Under the pieces are notes generated by a model, which was not told where the DNA came from, searched no databases, and was given only the letters and a program-made list of their open reading frames with translations. DNA of 64,000 nucleotides, taken from the NCBI GenBank assembly GCA_002718135.1, contig PBDN01000005.1, positions 31,589 to 95,588 on the forward strand. Reading direction: 5' to 3'. Below are positions 1-9,506 of this stretch, in pieces. This DNA is from Pelagibacteraceae bacterium (GTDB lineage Bacteria; Pseudomonadota; Alphaproteobacteria; HIMB59; GCA-002718135). A program made the position numbers and the translations under genes. The first letter of the stretch is position 1. Every line of letters starts with the position of its first letter.

Positions 1-73
1 TCAATACGCATAGAAAATAATCGATTTAAAGTAATAAATAATTTACAGATTAAAACAAATAATAAAATTAAAA

Positions 74-955
74 ATGGATATAAATATCTTAATAAACAAT
101 AATAAAGCCACTTTTGATAAATACTATCTTTCACTATTAAAAAATAAGTTAGGTGACTCGATTCTATCAAAAGCTATGATATATGGATCTATGAGTGGGG
201 GGAAAAGAATAAGACCTTTTCTACTTTATCAAGCATCAAAAATTGCAAATATCTCAAAAAGTAATTATTTAATCTTAGCCTCTTGTGTAGAATCAATACA
301 TTCATATTCATTAATACATGATGACTTACCTAGCATGGATAATGATGATTATAGAAGGGGTAAGCTGAGTACACACAAAAAATTTAATGAAGCAACTGCT
401 ATATTAGCAGGTGATGCGCTTCATGATCTTGCGTTTGAGTTAATATCAGAAAAACTTACAAATGTTGATAATAAAAAAATTGTTGAATTAATTAATTTCA
501 TGTCAAAGTCTATTGGTTTTGATGGTTTAGCAGGTGGTCAATCTTTGGATCTATTATATGAAAGAAAAAAAATTAAACAAAAAAAAATATTAGAAATGTA
601 TAATAAAAAAACAGCTAAATTATTTGAATTTGCTTTTAGTTCACCTTTTTTAATTTCAAAAAATTCTAAGGAACTTATTAACTTTAGTAAAAATTATGGA
701 TCACTATATGGATTATTATTTCAAATTATAGATGATTATATTGATGAAAAAAAATCTTTTAAACAAATTGGCAAAACACCTGGTAAAGATAAAAAACAAC
801 AAAAAAGTATCTTAATGAATTACATTGGTAAAAAAAATATTTATGAATTTTGTAACTATAAAATAAATAAATTTAAAAAAAAATATTCAAAACAAATAAA
901 GTTATACCCTGAATTAGAAGAAATTCTGTTTCATTGTGTAAAAAAACTTAATTAA
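74..955 (+). CDS. ispA: Farnesyl/geranyl diphosphate synthase (polyprenyl synthetase)
   Basis: This cytosolic prenyltransferase condenses isopentenyl diphosphate with allylic diphosphates to make farnesyl diphosphate for quinones and undecaprenyl carriers. The 293-residue length is normal for IspA. The first aspartate-rich motif, DDLPSMD, lies at residues 83-89 and the second, DDYID, at 220-224. The substrate-binding GKRIRP lies near residue 43 and a GGQ motif near 155. The product chain length is inferred from size and family and is not proven by sequence. In many alphaproteobacteria dxs follows ispA. Here a convergent DUF2177 gene follows instead and shares the stop sequence TTAA. Confidence 0.93.
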   Translation: MDINILINNNKATFDKYYLSLLKNKLGDSILSKAMIYGSMSGGKRIRPFLLYQASKIANISKSNYLILASCVESIHSYSLIHDDLPSMDNDDYRRGKLSTHKKFNEATAILAGDALHDLAFELISEKLTNVDNKKIVELINFMSKSIGFDGLAGGQSLDLLYERKKIKQKKILEMYNKKTAKLFEFAFSSPFLISKNSKELINFSKNYGSLYGLLFQIIDDYIDEKKSFKQIGKTPGKDKKQQKSILMNYIGKKNIYEFCNYKINKFKKKYSKQIKLYPELEEILFHCVKKLN

Positions 956-1356
956 GTAATTATTTTTTTAGCTATAAAAATACCTAATGATGAAGAAAAA
1001 GCCGTTAGGAAACCACCCCAGAACATATCTACAAATACAACATATGGTGACCAGCCTTTTAAGACTGCCATATTTGTTAAATTATAAGTTCCATATGCAA
1101 CAAAGCCAAAAATAAAACCGATATATATTGACCTGGTTATTGAGTTTAAATCTAAAGATGGTTGAATAACTACTATAGTCATGCCAAACATGTAAATAAG
1201 ATAAAATAAAAAAGCAGCCCACATAATAGGCTGATCGAGAAGTAAATTACCTATATGAGGTCGATAAAAAGATTTAGTAGCAAAACTAAGCCAAATAACA
1301 TCTATTATTAAGAATATTAATGAGGCTAATAAGGCTGATATTATCAATACTTTCAT
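952..1356 (-). CDS. DUF2177 family membrane protein
   Basis: A small integral membrane protein of 134 residues with about four hydrophobic helices, including an N-terminal one beginning MKVLIISALL. The central GTYNLTNMAVLKGW and the following VDMFWG are characteristic of DUF2177. The family has no established biochemical function. The frame stays open upstream to a TTG at 1392, but I prefer the ATG at 1356, which removes a lysine/phenylalanine-rich extension. The gene converges on ispA and overlaps it by four bases (TTAA). The tRNA-Val gene lies upstream on the same strand. Confidence 0.85.
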   Translation of the reverse strand: MKVLIISALLASLIFLIIDVIWLSFATKSFYRPHIGNLLLDQPIMWAAFLFYLIYMFGMTIVVIQPSLDLNSITRSIYIGFIFGFVAYGTYNLTNMAVLKGWSPYVVFVDMFWGGFLTAFSSSLGIFIAKKIIT

Positions 1357-1471
1357 AAACTTAATATATATTAATTTAGAAAAAAAAAACAATAAATTTT
1401 AAAAATCTAAAGACAATTTTGTAAGCAATATATTTTTAAAAAATAAAAAACATTTAGCCATATTAAATTAT

Positions 1472-1546
1472 TGGTGGGTGCGACAGGGATTGAACCTGTG
1501 ACCCCTTGCATGTCGAGCAAGTGCTCTACCACTGAGCTAAGCACCC
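1472..1546 (-). tRNA. tRNA-Val (anticodon GAC), CCA encoded
   Basis: Read on the minus strand, the 75 nt fold as a cloverleaf. The acceptor is GGGTGCT/CGCACCC, the D stem GCTC/GAGC, the anticodon stem CTTGC/GCAAG with loop TCGACAT, and the T stem ACAGG/CCTGT with loop TTCAATC. The discriminator is A and is followed by an encoded CCA. Loop positions 34-36 read GAC, which decodes valine codons GUC and GUU. The seventh acceptor pair (T7-C66) is a mismatch; every other stem pair is Watson-Crick. Confidence 0.95.
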
Positions 1547-1632
1547 ATTTTATTGAGTAATTTCTATATCAAACCTTATTAAAAATAAAATTATTATTCT
1601 AAAATTTAAATAAATCTATAAAAAACTTAATT

Positions 1633-2133
1633 ATGAATTCAAATATAAGAACTATAAAAAAAGGTGATGTAAAACAAACCCTTTACATATATAATTATTA
1701 TATTGAAAATTCCTTTTCTAATTTTGAAGAATCAAAAATATCCATATATAAATTTAATTTATTAATAAAAAAAACACTTACAAATAAGTTACCTTTTTTA
1801 GTTATTGCTATTAATAAAAAAATATTGGGCTTGGCTTATTTAAGTAATTATAGAAATAAAAGTGGTTATAAATTTGCATTTGAAAACTCAATATATATAC
1901 ATCCTGAATTTCAAGGTAAGGGTTTAGGAGCAAAATTGCTAAAAAAATTAATTCAGATCTCAAAAACAAATAAAAAAATTAAAAATATTATTGCAATAAT
2001 TGGAGATAGTGAAAATATAGCCTCTATAAAACTGCATAAAAAAACTGGATTTAATCATATTGGAGTAATAAAAAAAGTAGGCTTCAAAAAAAATAAGTGG
2101 ATAGATTCAATTATAATGCAAAAAAAAATATGA
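1633..2133 (+). CDS. GNAT N-acetyltransferase, phosphinothricin-acetyltransferase-like
   Basis: A 166-residue acetyl-CoA-dependent acyltransferase. The pyrophosphate-binding motif A reads QGKGLG at residues 94-99, preceded by SIYIHPEF. The C-terminal part, with ASIKLHKKTGF and then GFKKNKWIDS, matches the Pat/Bar branch of GNAT enzymes, which acetylate free amino groups of small amino-acid-like molecules. The physiological substrate cannot be read from the sequence. Its stop codon overlaps the start of the following flavin reductase gene as ATGA, so the two are probably translationally coupled. Confidence 0.82.
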   Translation: MNSNIRTIKKGDVKQTLYIYNYYIENSFSNFEESKISIYKFNLLIKKTLTNKLPFLVIAINKKILGLAYLSNYRNKSGYKFAFENSIYIHPEFQGKGLGAKLLKKLIQISKTNKKIKNIIAIIGDSENIASIKLHKKTGFNHIGVIKKVGFKKNKWIDSIIMQKKI

Positions 2134-2594
2134 AAAAAATTAATTCAAAAATATTTAAAAAAGCATTAAGTATGTTTCCAACAGGTATTACTATTATAGG
2201 TATTAATGAAAAAAATAATTATATTGGTAAAACAATTAATTCATTTTCTGCGCTATCATTATCACCACCATTAATTTTATTTTCTCTAAATAAAAAATCA
2301 TCATCATTAAATAGTTATAAAAAATCTAATTTTTTTAGTGTAAATATTTTAAGCAAGAAACAAAAAAAAATGTCAGTTATATTTGCTAAAAAAAATGTAA
2401 AATCAAATAAAAAATTTTTTGAACTAGGTTATTTAAATACTCCTATTATTAAAAATAGTATTGTTAATTTAGAGTGCAAAAAAACAAAATTAATTTCTCA
2501 GGGGGATCACATAATTTTTATTTGTGAAGTAGTTTTTGTTAAATATAAAAATAATACTGATCCATTAATTTATTTTAAATCTAAATATTTCTGA
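2130..2594 (+). CDS. Flavin reductase-like FMN-binding protein
   Basis: A 154-residue protein of the flavin reductase (DIM6/NTAB-like) split-barrel family, which uses NAD(P)H to reduce free FMN or supplies reduced flavin to a partner oxygenase. Family features are the N-terminal FPTGITIIG, the NSFSALSLSPPLILFSL segment in the FMN-binding region, and the closing QGDHIIFICEV strand. I chose the ATG at 2130 because it overlaps the upstream stop as ATGA and starts just before the conserved domain. A start at 2097 would lie deep inside the acetyltransferase gene. No oxygenase partner is adjacent. Confidence 0.85.
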   Translation: MKKINSKIFKKALSMFPTGITIIGINEKNNYIGKTINSFSALSLSPPLILFSLNKKSSSLNSYKKSNFFSVNILSKKQKKMSVIFAKKNVKSNKKFFELGYLNTPIIKNSIVNLECKKTKLISQGDHIIFICEVVFVKYKNNTDPLIYFKSKYF

Positions 2595-2598
2595 TATT

Positions 2599-3903
2599 GT
2601 GAATCAATCTATCAAATTAATTAGTTTTTTGTTTTTCTTATCATCAGGTTTTTATTTTTTTTTTAATACATATTTTGAATTAAATTATATAAATATTAAA
2701 AATAATATATCGGAGAATCCAAAAAATAATATTAGTAAATTAAATAAAAAAGTTTCTACAGAAAATTTTAAAATTTCTAAAGATAATCCTGTAGTTGAAG
2801 AAAAAATTAATAATAAATTAAAATTAAATATTATAGAAATAGAAGTTAAAAAAAATCAAACTTTCTTTTCAATTTTAAATAAATATTTTAGTTCAGCACA
2901 AATTATTATTGAAATATCAAATGCAGTACAAAAAGTTTATGATTTAAAAAAATTAAAAGTTGGTCAAAAAATTTATTTTTTAGAAAATAATCAAAATAAA
3001 ATAGAAAAAATTATATTTGAAATTGATAAAAAAAATAATTTAGAAATACATTTATTAGATAGAATAACTGTAAATAAAATTCAATTAAAAGAGCAAAAAG
3101 AAATTCAATCTAAGGAATATATTATAAAAAATTCTTTATACTTGGATGGTATAAAAAATGAAATTCCAATAGATATATTAATAAAATTAATTAAGCTTTA
3201 TAGTTTCGATTTAGATTTTCAACGTGATATAAAAATAAATACTAAAGTCTCTATTTCATATGATGTAATAAATATTGAAGGAAAAGAAGAAATAATTTTT
3301 GGAGATATAAATTATTCATTAATTTCAATTAACAAAAAAAATATTGAATATTTCAAATTTAAAACTGATGATGGTTATATAGATTACTTTAACAAAAAAG
3401 GTGAAAATGTAAAAAAATCAATTTTGAAAACACCTATAGATGGTGCTAGACTCTCATCTTCTTATGGAATGAGAAAACATCCAATATTAGGTTATAATAA
3501 AATGCACAGAGGTATTGATTTTGCAGCACCGACAGGGACCCCTATATACGCTGGTGGTAATGGAGTTATTGAATTTGTGGGTAGAAATGGTGGGTATGGA
3601 AATTATATAAGAATAAGACATAACAATGAGTACAAAACAGCATATGCACATTTATCAAGTTTTAACAAAGGTATAACAAAAGGTGCTAGAGTAAATCAAG
3701 GAGACATAATTGGATTTGTTGGTAGTACTGGCAGATCTACAGGTCCTCATTTACATTATGAAATAATTTTTCAAAACAAACAGATAAATCCATTAAAATT
3801 AAATTTACCATCAGGCAAAAAACTAAAAGGTGAAGAATATAAAAGATTTCTAAAGGATTATAAAATAATTTATGCAAATCATCTAAATGCACTTTATGAA
3901 TAG
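2599..3903 (+). CDS. M23 family (LytM-type) peptidoglycan metallopeptidase
   Basis: A cell-wall endopeptidase, or a degenerate activator of one, anchored in the inner membrane and facing the periplasm. A hydrophobic anchor spans residues 6-24. A low-complexity linker follows, then a LysM/OapA-like region at about 78-135, and a C-terminal peptidase M23 domain at about 278-395. The zinc-site residues are present: H303 and D307 in HRGID, H351, and H384/H386 in HLHYE, so it looks catalytically competent. The start codon is GTG, four bases after the flavin reductase stop. DUF4167 converges with a single base between the two stop codons. Confidence 0.9.
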   Translation: MNQSIKLISFLFFLSSGFYFFFNTYFELNYINIKNNISENPKNNISKLNKKVSTENFKISKDNPVVEEKINNKLKLNIIEIEVKKNQTFFSILNKYFSSAQIIIEISNAVQKVYDLKKLKVGQKIYFLENNQNKIEKIIFEIDKKNNLEIHLLDRITVNKIQLKEQKEIQSKEYIIKNSLYLDGIKNEIPIDILIKLIKLYSFDLDFQRDIKINTKVSISYDVINIEGKEEIIFGDINYSLISINKKNIEYFKFKTDDGYIDYFNKKGENVKKSILKTPIDGARLSSSYGMRKHPILGYNKMHRGIDFAAPTGTPIYAGGNGVIEFVGRNGGYGNYIRIRHNNEYKTAYAHLSSFNKGITKGARVNQGDIIGFVGSTGRSTGPHLHYEIIFQNKQINPLKLNLPSGKKLKGEEYKRFLKDYKIIYANHLNALYE

Positions 3904-3904
3904 T

Positions 3905-4357
3905 TTATTTAGTAGATCTAACTCTTTTCTTTTTTGCGGGCTCTGCAATAAATGGTATTGATTCAATTGACTCATCTTCATTTTCTTGATCATTTTGATC
4001 GTCTGGTTGGACTTCTTCTTTGATATTACTATCTACAGATTCATTTTTTGAATTGATAACTTTTTCATTTAATTTTTCAGTATCAGATTTAGAATTTGAT
4101 ATTGATTCACTATCTTCAAAGTTAATACCCATTTCAACCATTAATCTATAATAATGATCTGTAAACTGATAATAATATTCAGATTGAATTCGATCCCCTG
4201 AAGTAAAAGCTTCTTTTCCCAGTTTTAAATATTTGTTGTATTGTTGCGTAACATTGCCTTTATTACGAAATTTAGGATTAGAATAATTACTAGACCTCTT
4301 AAATCCCGATCGTCTATTAGACTTAAACGTAACTCTTCCGTTTTTTTTATTATACAT
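3905..4357 (-). CDS. DUF4167 domain protein, putative RNA-binding
   Basis: A 150-residue, highly charged protein. The N-terminal 80 residues are rich in Arg, Lys, Asn and Tyr and carry the pattern QQYNKYLKLGKEA followed by DRIQSEYYYQFTDHYYR, which defines DUF4167. The C-terminal half is an acidic, disordered tail ending in a basic KKKRVRSTK. The family is essentially alphaproteobacterial and commonly lies downstream of prfA-prmC, as here. An RNA or ribosome-related role is suggested by composition and context only. Confidence 0.85.
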   Translation of the reverse strand: MYNKKNGRVTFKSNRRSGFKRSSNYSNPKFRNKGNVTQQYNKYLKLGKEAFTSGDRIQSEYYYQFTDHYYRLMVEMGINFEDSESISNSKSDTEKLNEKVINSKNESVDSNIKEEVQPDDQNDQENEDESIESIPFIAEPAKKKRVRSTK

Positions 4358-4385
4358 GTTCTTTTAAAATTTAGTGTAAAACTAT

Positions 4386-4402
4386 AAAACTATATTAGTT
4401 TT
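4386..4402. other. Small AT-rich inverted repeat between prmC and DUF4167
   Basis: AAAACTA and TAGTTTT form a perfect 7-bp stem around the 3-base loop TAT. It lies in the 86-base gap after prmC and before DUF4167, both read leftward. With one G-C pair it would make a weak hairpin. It could be a poor attenuator or a protein-binding palindrome, or it could be chance in such AT-rich DNA. Confidence 0.25.
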
Positions 4403-4443
4403 CAATATTAATACCTTCTATATAATCAAAAATTTTAATCAAC

Positions 4444-5274
4444 CTATATCTTTGAAAAAATCAAGATTCTATCTTTTTTTGCATAATCTTTTGTAATTTT
4501 TATTAATTTTAAGCCACAATTTTTAAAGATCTGCTTACAACATAAAAGCTGATTTTCTCCAATTTCTATTAATAATAAACCATTGTGCTTAAGTAAATTT
4601 GGTAATTTTTTAGAAAAAACTCTATAAAATTTTAAACCATCTTTTCCACCAATAAATGCAATTTTTGGTTCATATTTTTTAATTTCAATTGAAGTATTGC
4701 GATATTCTTCTTCCGATAAATAAGGTGGGTTGGAAACAATCAAATCAAATTGATTTTTAATAATATTAATATCAGCTTTTTTTAAAATTATATTTTTATA
4801 TTTAGAATGTAATTCAACATTTTTTTTTGCGACATTAATTGCCTTTTGTGAAATATCAATTCCTAAAATTGTAGAATTAATAAATTCATTAGCTAAACAA
4901 ACTGATAAACAACCACTGCCTGTACCAATATCTAAGATGTTAATTTTTTTGTTTTTATCTTTTATTGCTGATAAACTTTCTTCAATTATTAATTCTGACT
5001 CTGGTCTGGGATCTAAAACATTTTTATTAACAAAAAATTCATATTTCCAAAAGTTTTTTTTCTTTAATATTTTAGAAATAGGTTGATTTTGTAACCTTTT
5101 TTTAATAAAAAAATTTAATTTTTTTAAATTAATATCCTTTTGATCAAAATTAGACAAAAATAATTCTTTTTTTATTTTTTTTGAATTATTTAATAAAATT
5201 CTTAGATCTAATTCTGGTGTAAGAAATTTTTTTAATTTTAATTTTTTTAAATTTTCGTAAATAAAATTATTCAT
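4444..5274 (-). CDS. prmC: Peptide chain release factor N5-glutamine methyltransferase
   Basis: This SAM-dependent methyltransferase modifies the GGQ glutamine of release factors. The 276-residue protein has an N-terminal helical domain, the SAM-binding DIGTGSG at residues 115-121 and the catalytic NPPY at 182-185. It overlaps the end of prfA by eight bases, so enzyme and substrate are co-expressed, the usual arrangement in proteobacteria. The N-terminal domain is unusually lysine- and asparagine-rich, which reflects the AT bias. Confidence 0.96.
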   Translation of the reverse strand: MNNFIYENLKKLKLKKFLTPELDLRILLNNSKKIKKELFLSNFDQKDINLKKLNFFIKKRLQNQPISKILKKKNFWKYEFFVNKNVLDPRPESELIIEESLSAIKDKNKKINILDIGTGSGCLSVCLANEFINSTILGIDISQKAINVAKKNVELHSKYKNIILKKADINIIKNQFDLIVSNPPYLSEEEYRNTSIEIKKYEPKIAFIGGKDGLKFYRVFSKKLPNLLKHNGLLLIEIGENQLLCCKQIFKNCGLKLIKITKDYAKKDRILIFSKI

Positions 5275-6343
5275 TACTTAGTTCAGAAAGTTTAGTAGTT
5301 TCTTCATTTGTCGTAAGAGGATTAATTATATCATCCAACTTACCTTCTAAAATTTCATTTAAATTGTACAGGGTTAAATTAATTCTATGGTCAGAAATTC
5401 TACCTTGAGGAAAATTATAAGTTCTTATTCTTTCTGAACGATCCCCTGAACCAACTTGGCTTTTTCTTTCTTTAGATCTTTGTTGATTTTTTTCTTTAAT
5501 TTCATTATCTAAAATTCTAGATCTAAGAATTTTAAGAGCTTTTGATTTATTTTTATGCTGTGATTTTTCATCTTGCTGAGACACTACGATTCCTGTTGGG
5601 ATATGTGTAATTCTTACAGCACTGTCAGTTGTATTTACTGATTGGCCACCTGGTCCACTAGATCTAAAGACATCAATTCTCAAATCTTTATCTTCTACTT
5701 TAATATCAACTTCTTCAGCTTCAGGTAAAACTGCTACAGTAGCTGCAGATGTATGAACTCTCCCACTGCTTTCAGTTGAAGGAACTCTTTGCACTCTATG
5801 AACTCCAGATTCAAATTTTAACTTAGAAAAAACATTATATCCGGAAATGTTACAAATTGCTTCCTTAATTCCTTTTAATCCTGTTTCTGAAATTGACAAA
5901 ATCTCAAACTTCCAATCATTTATATCAGCATATTTCTGATACATTGAAAGTAAATCTGCAGCAAACAAAGATGCCTCATCTCCTCCGGTTCCTGCTCTGA
6001 TTTCTAAAATGGAATTTTTTTTATCATTTTCATCTTTAGGAATTAATAAACGTGTTAGATTATTTTCTATAGTTTTCATATTATTTTTTTTATCAATTAA
6101 TTCTTCTTCAGCCATTTGTTTTATTGATGAATCACTATCAGTTAAAAGAGATGTTAATTCTTTAATATCTTGCTTATTATTTTGATAATTTAATATTGTA
6201 TCAACTATAGGTTTCAATTCAGCATATTCTTTATTTAATTTAACTAATCTTTCTGTATTCAACCCTTCTTGCTTATTTAATGATATTTCAATTTCTTTGT
6301 ATTTATTTAAAATATTTGAAAACTGTTTTTCAAAATTTATCAT
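5267..6343 (-). CDS. prfA: Peptide chain release factor 1
   Basis: RF1 reads UAA and UAG stop codons at the ribosomal A site and triggers peptide release. The 358-residue length is typical. The codon-recognition tripeptide PST at 188-190 is of the RF1 PxT type and not the RF2 SPF type. The catalytic GGQ is at 232-234 within SSGPGGQSVN. The gene overlaps hisS by four bases at its start and prmC by eight at its end. Confidence 0.97.
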   Translation of the reverse strand: MINFEKQFSNILNKYKEIEISLNKQEGLNTERLVKLNKEYAELKPIVDTILNYQNNKQDIKELTSLLTDSDSSIKQMAEEELIDKKNNMKTIENNLTRLLIPKDENDKKNSILEIRAGTGGDEASLFAADLLSMYQKYADINDWKFEILSISETGLKGIKEAICNISGYNVFSKLKFESGVHRVQRVPSTESSGRVHTSAATVAVLPEAEEVDIKVEDKDLRIDVFRSSGPGGQSVNTTDSAVRITHIPTGIVVSQQDEKSQHKNKSKALKILRSRILDNEIKEKNQQRSKERKSQVGSGDRSERIRTYNFPQGRISDHRINLTLYNLNEILEGKLDDIINPLTTNEETTKLSELSNE

Positions 6344-7572
6344 TTTAATAAACTTATTATATTATCAATATCTTCTAAAGTTTGCTCACTAGATTTTAAA
6401 TTTTTTACTGTAAATTTTTTTTTATTAAACTCATCTTCTCCAATTATAACCAAATACATTGCTTGGGCAGAATTCGCGGTTGATAAAGATTTTTTCAAAT
6501 TATATTTGAAATTCCAATAAACAGAGAAATTATTCTTACTTAGTAAATTATATGCAACAAGTGCATGATCTTTAAATTTTTCATCTAAAATGGCGAAATG
6601 AATAGATGAAGTATTTAATTTTACATCATCCATTAACATAGCTATTCTTTCTATACCGCCTGCCCAACCAACACCAGGTAGGTCTTTTCCACCTAATGTT
6701 TTTATTAATCCATCGTATCTTCCACCTCCTATAAGAGTGTCCTGACTACCTAATGATGAAGTTTTGAATTCAAAAACAGTATGACAATAATAGTCAAGTC
6801 CTCTTACTAATGAATTTTGTTCAATATACTCAATGTTTAAGTTATTTAGTGAATTTTTAACTGAGTCATAATGATCAACTGCTTTACTATTAATAAATTC
6901 TTTTATCACAGGTGCTTGTAAAATTAATTTTTTATCATCTTCATTTTTTGAATCTAGTATCCTAAGAGGGTTGGTAAAAATTTTATTTTTACTTTCTTTA
7001 GATAATAATTGTGAATTTTTATTAAAAAAATTAGTTAATTCTTTTTTAAATTTTTTAAGTGTGCTTCTGTCACCAAGAGTATTTATTTGTAATTTAATGT
7101 CAATTTTTGGTAATAAATTACTTAGTAGATTTTTAGCTAATAAAATAATTTCAACATCAGCAAAAGGATTCTCAGTTCCAAAATTTTCAAAGTTTATTTG
7201 GTTGAATTGTCGATATCTTCCCTTTTGAGGCCTTTCTCTTCTAAACATTGGACCAACTCCAAAAACTTTACAAGGAAGTATATTAAGTAAGTTATTGAAA
7301 ATTGCTGCTCTAATCATTGGTGTAGTATATTCTGGTCTAAGTGTTAATGAATCTCCTCCTCTATCAACAAAAGTATACATTTCCTTTAACACAACATCAC
7401 TTTGTTCCCCTAAGGGTTTAAAAAATAAATTTGAAGATTCAAAAATTGGTGTTTGCAACTCAGAAAAATTAAAATTATTTGCTATTGAATTTACTTCTTC
7501 TTTAATTTGATTATATTTCTTAATTTCATTTCCAAATAAATCATGTGTTCCTCTAATGGGTTGAATTTTCAT
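6340..7572 (-). CDS. hisS: Histidyl-tRNA synthetase
   Basis: A class II aminoacyl-tRNA synthetase charging tRNA-His. The 410-residue protein starts with PIRGTHDLF, carries motif 2 as FRRERPQKGRYRQF, the histidine-binding LVRGLDYY, and GGGRYDGL near the motif 3 region. A C-terminal anticodon-binding domain follows. The position between ispG and prfA in one leftward run is a recurring alphaproteobacterial arrangement. The start overlaps nothing; ispG ends one base upstream. Confidence 0.97.
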   Translation of the reverse strand: MKIQPIRGTHDLFGNEIKKYNQIKEEVNSIANNFNFSELQTPIFESSNLFFKPLGEQSDVVLKEMYTFVDRGGDSLTLRPEYTTPMIRAAIFNNLLNILPCKVFGVGPMFRRERPQKGRYRQFNQINFENFGTENPFADVEIILLAKNLLSNLLPKIDIKLQINTLGDRSTLKKFKKELTNFFNKNSQLLSKESKNKIFTNPLRILDSKNEDDKKLILQAPVIKEFINSKAVDHYDSVKNSLNNLNIEYIEQNSLVRGLDYYCHTVFEFKTSSLGSQDTLIGGGRYDGLIKTLGGKDLPGVGWAGGIERIAMLMDDVKLNTSSIHFAILDEKFKDHALVAYNLLSKNNFSVYWNFKYNLKKSLSTANSAQAMYLVIIGEDEFNKKKFTVKNLKSSEQTLEDIDNIISLLK

Positions 7573-7573
7573 A

Positions 7574-8671
7574 TTATGATTTATATTTCAAGTTTTGAGA
7601 TTTATCTCTTATTATTTTTTCTAAATAAATAGGTAAATCAACATCTTTAATTCTATGTGACTTTTTACCATCTATGTAGACCATATGGGTATTATTACCA
7701 CCACCAGTTATACCAATATTAGTCATTTTTGCTTCTCCTGGTCCATTAACAACACAACCAATTATAGATACAGTTATAGGTTCTTTAATATCTTGAAGAG
7801 ACTCTTCTAATTTTTTGATTGTTTCTATAACTGGAAATTGTTGTCTCGCACAAGATGGACATGAAATAATTTTTACACCTCTATTTCTTAAACCTAAACT
7901 TTTAAGAATTTCGTATCCCACTCTAACCTCTTCTTCAGGCTCATCTGATAAAGAAACACGAATAGTATCTCCTATGCCGTTTAAAAGAAGATTACCAATG
8001 CCTATAGAAGACTTTATTGATCCCGTTCTTCTACTTCCTGCTTCAGTTATTCCTAAATGAAGAGGATAATCACATATAGATGCTAATTTTTTATAAGCAA
8101 CAACAGCCATAAATATATCTGAAGACTTAACACTAACTTTAAAATTAAAAAAATCATTATCCTCTAGAATTTTTATATTAAGTAATGCACTTTCAACTAA
8201 AGCTTCTGGATTAGGTTCAGAAAATTTTTCAATTATTTGTTTTTCTAAACTCCCTGAATTTACACCTATCCTAATTGAACAATTATTATTTTTAGCTGCT
8301 CTTATAACTTCTTTTATTTTTTCAATCGAACCAATATTACCTGGATTTATTCTTAAACATGCTGCGCCATTATCAGCAGCTTCTAGAGCTCTTTTATAAT
8401 GAAAATGTATATCTGCAACTATAGGCACTCTACTTTCTTTTGTGATTATTTTAAGGGCTTTAGTAGACTCTTCATCTGGAACTGATACTCTAACAATATC
8501 AGCACCTACATCTATAGATCTATTAATTTGACTTAAAGTTTTTTTAATATCGATTGTTGGTGTATTTGTCATAGTTTGAACAGATATAGGATGTGTTCCT
8601 CCTACAAATACATTACCTATATTAACTACACGTGATTTTCTTCTATCTATTTTTTGATAGGATCTAAACAT
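7574..8671 (-). CDS. ispG: 4-hydroxy-3-methylbut-2-en-1-yl diphosphate synthase (flavodoxin/ferredoxin)
   Basis: A [4Fe-4S] enzyme of the MEP isoprenoid pathway, converting MEcPP to HMBPP. It has 365 residues. The N-terminal TIM barrel begins [17 protein letters not shown]. Cluster ligands are C271 and C274 in CPSC, C306 in GCVVNGPGE, and probably E313. It works upstream of IspA, also in this window. The neighbouring gene 5' of it is rodZ, a frequent partner in proteobacteria. Confidence 0.97.
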   Translation of the reverse strand: MFRSYQKIDRRKSRVVNIGNVFVGGTHPISVQTMTNTPTIDIKKTLSQINRSIDVGADIVRVSVPDEESTKALKIITKESRVPIVADIHFHYKRALEAADNGAACLRINPGNIGSIEKIKEVIRAAKNNNCSIRIGVNSGSLEKQIIEKFSEPNPEALVESALLNIKILEDNDFFNFKVSVKSSDIFMAVVAYKKLASICDYPLHLGITEAGSRRTGSIKSSIGIGNLLLNGIGDTIRVSLSDEPEEEVRVGYEILKSLGLRNRGVKIISCPSCARQQFPVIETIKKLEESLQDIKEPITVSIIGCVVNGPGEAKMTNIGITGGGNNTHMVYIDGKKSHRIKDVDLPIYLEKIIRDKSQNLKYKS

Positions 8672-8675
8672 TTAT

Positions 8676-9500
8676 TTAATTTTTAAAATTATTATCAATA
8701 ACTATGGAATCAATAACCTCTCCAATTTTTCCTAATTTGCCTAAGACTTTATTGTCTATAACTACTAATACATTTCCAGCATTTCCAGTGGTAATTGAGT
8801 AATTTGAATTTAGGTCATATGAATATTGATCACTATTTGACATTAACTTACTTAATACAATTTGATCTTTAGTGTCTCTCACTTGTATCCATGTAGAATT
8901 TGTAAATTTTAGAGTAACTATTTTATTTTCAATATATGAGTCAGAATTTTTTGAGTAAGCATAAGCATCAATTGAGGATTTATCTCTATTATTTTTAATA
9001 TCTTGTTCATTTTGAAGTTTTATTATTTGTTCTTTTTTAGCAATTTCAATTTGTGTTTTTTCAACTAATGATTCTAAATTTTCAGGAATATCAGATGTAA
9101 TTGCAAAATCTTTTGACAGATTATCACTATCAACGAAAAGAAAATAAAAAGCTAAAAAAATTCCAACTATTGAAGTTAAAGAAAAAATTTTTGCATAAGG
9201 CAACATATCTAAATTTGATATAATTGGCTTAGGTAAAACTTCTGACGATTTTTTTGGTTGTAAAAAATTTTGCTTTTTAAAATCTCTAACAGTTTCTTCT
9301 GCATCGAGACCTAAAAATTTAGCATAAGATCTTAGATGTCCCAAAAAAAATACAATATCAATACTTTTGTCTATATCGTTAGTTTCTATATTTTCTATAA
9401 CTGATATTGGAATATGAAGTTCCTCTGATACTTTGGATATAGATATTTTAATTAATAATCTTTGTTTTTTAATAACTTCACCAATTAAAATTGTATTCAT
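8676..9500 (-). CDS. rodZ: RodZ-like helix-turn-helix membrane protein with DUF4115 domain
   Basis: A 274-residue bitopic protein. Residues 5-65 form a RodZ-type helix-turn-helix (IGEVIKKQR, then ISVIENIE). One membrane helix spans about 106-123 and is followed by a periplasmic linker and a C-terminal DUF4115 beta domain with STWIQVRDTK. In rod-shaped bacteria RodZ links MreB to the wall-elongation machinery. That role is inferred from family membership, as no mreB lies in this window. The gene lies between lysC and ispG, separated by 4-6 bases on each side. Confidence 0.85.
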   Translation of the reverse strand: MNTILIGEVIKKQRLLIKISISKVSEELHIPISVIENIETNDIDKSIDIVFFLGHLRSYAKFLGLDAEETVRDFKKQNFLQPKKSSEVLPKPIISNLDMLPYAKIFSLTSIVGIFLAFYFLFVDSDNLSKDFAITSDIPENLESLVEKTQIEIAKKEQIIKLQNEQDIKNNRDKSSIDAYAYSKNSDSYIENKIVTLKFTNSTWIQVRDTKDQIVLSKLMSNSDQYSYDLNSNYSITTGNAGNVLVVIDNKVLGKLGKIGEVIDSIVIDNNFKN

Positions 9501-9506
9501 AATTAT

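Noticed and set aside
1..102. Open frame on the plus strand entering from the window edge and overlapping ispA
   Set aside because: The 33 residues match neither XseB nor XseA as I know them, are lysine/asparagine-rich like random AT-rich DNA, and overlap ispA by 29 bases. It could be the end of an upstream gene, but cannot be supported.
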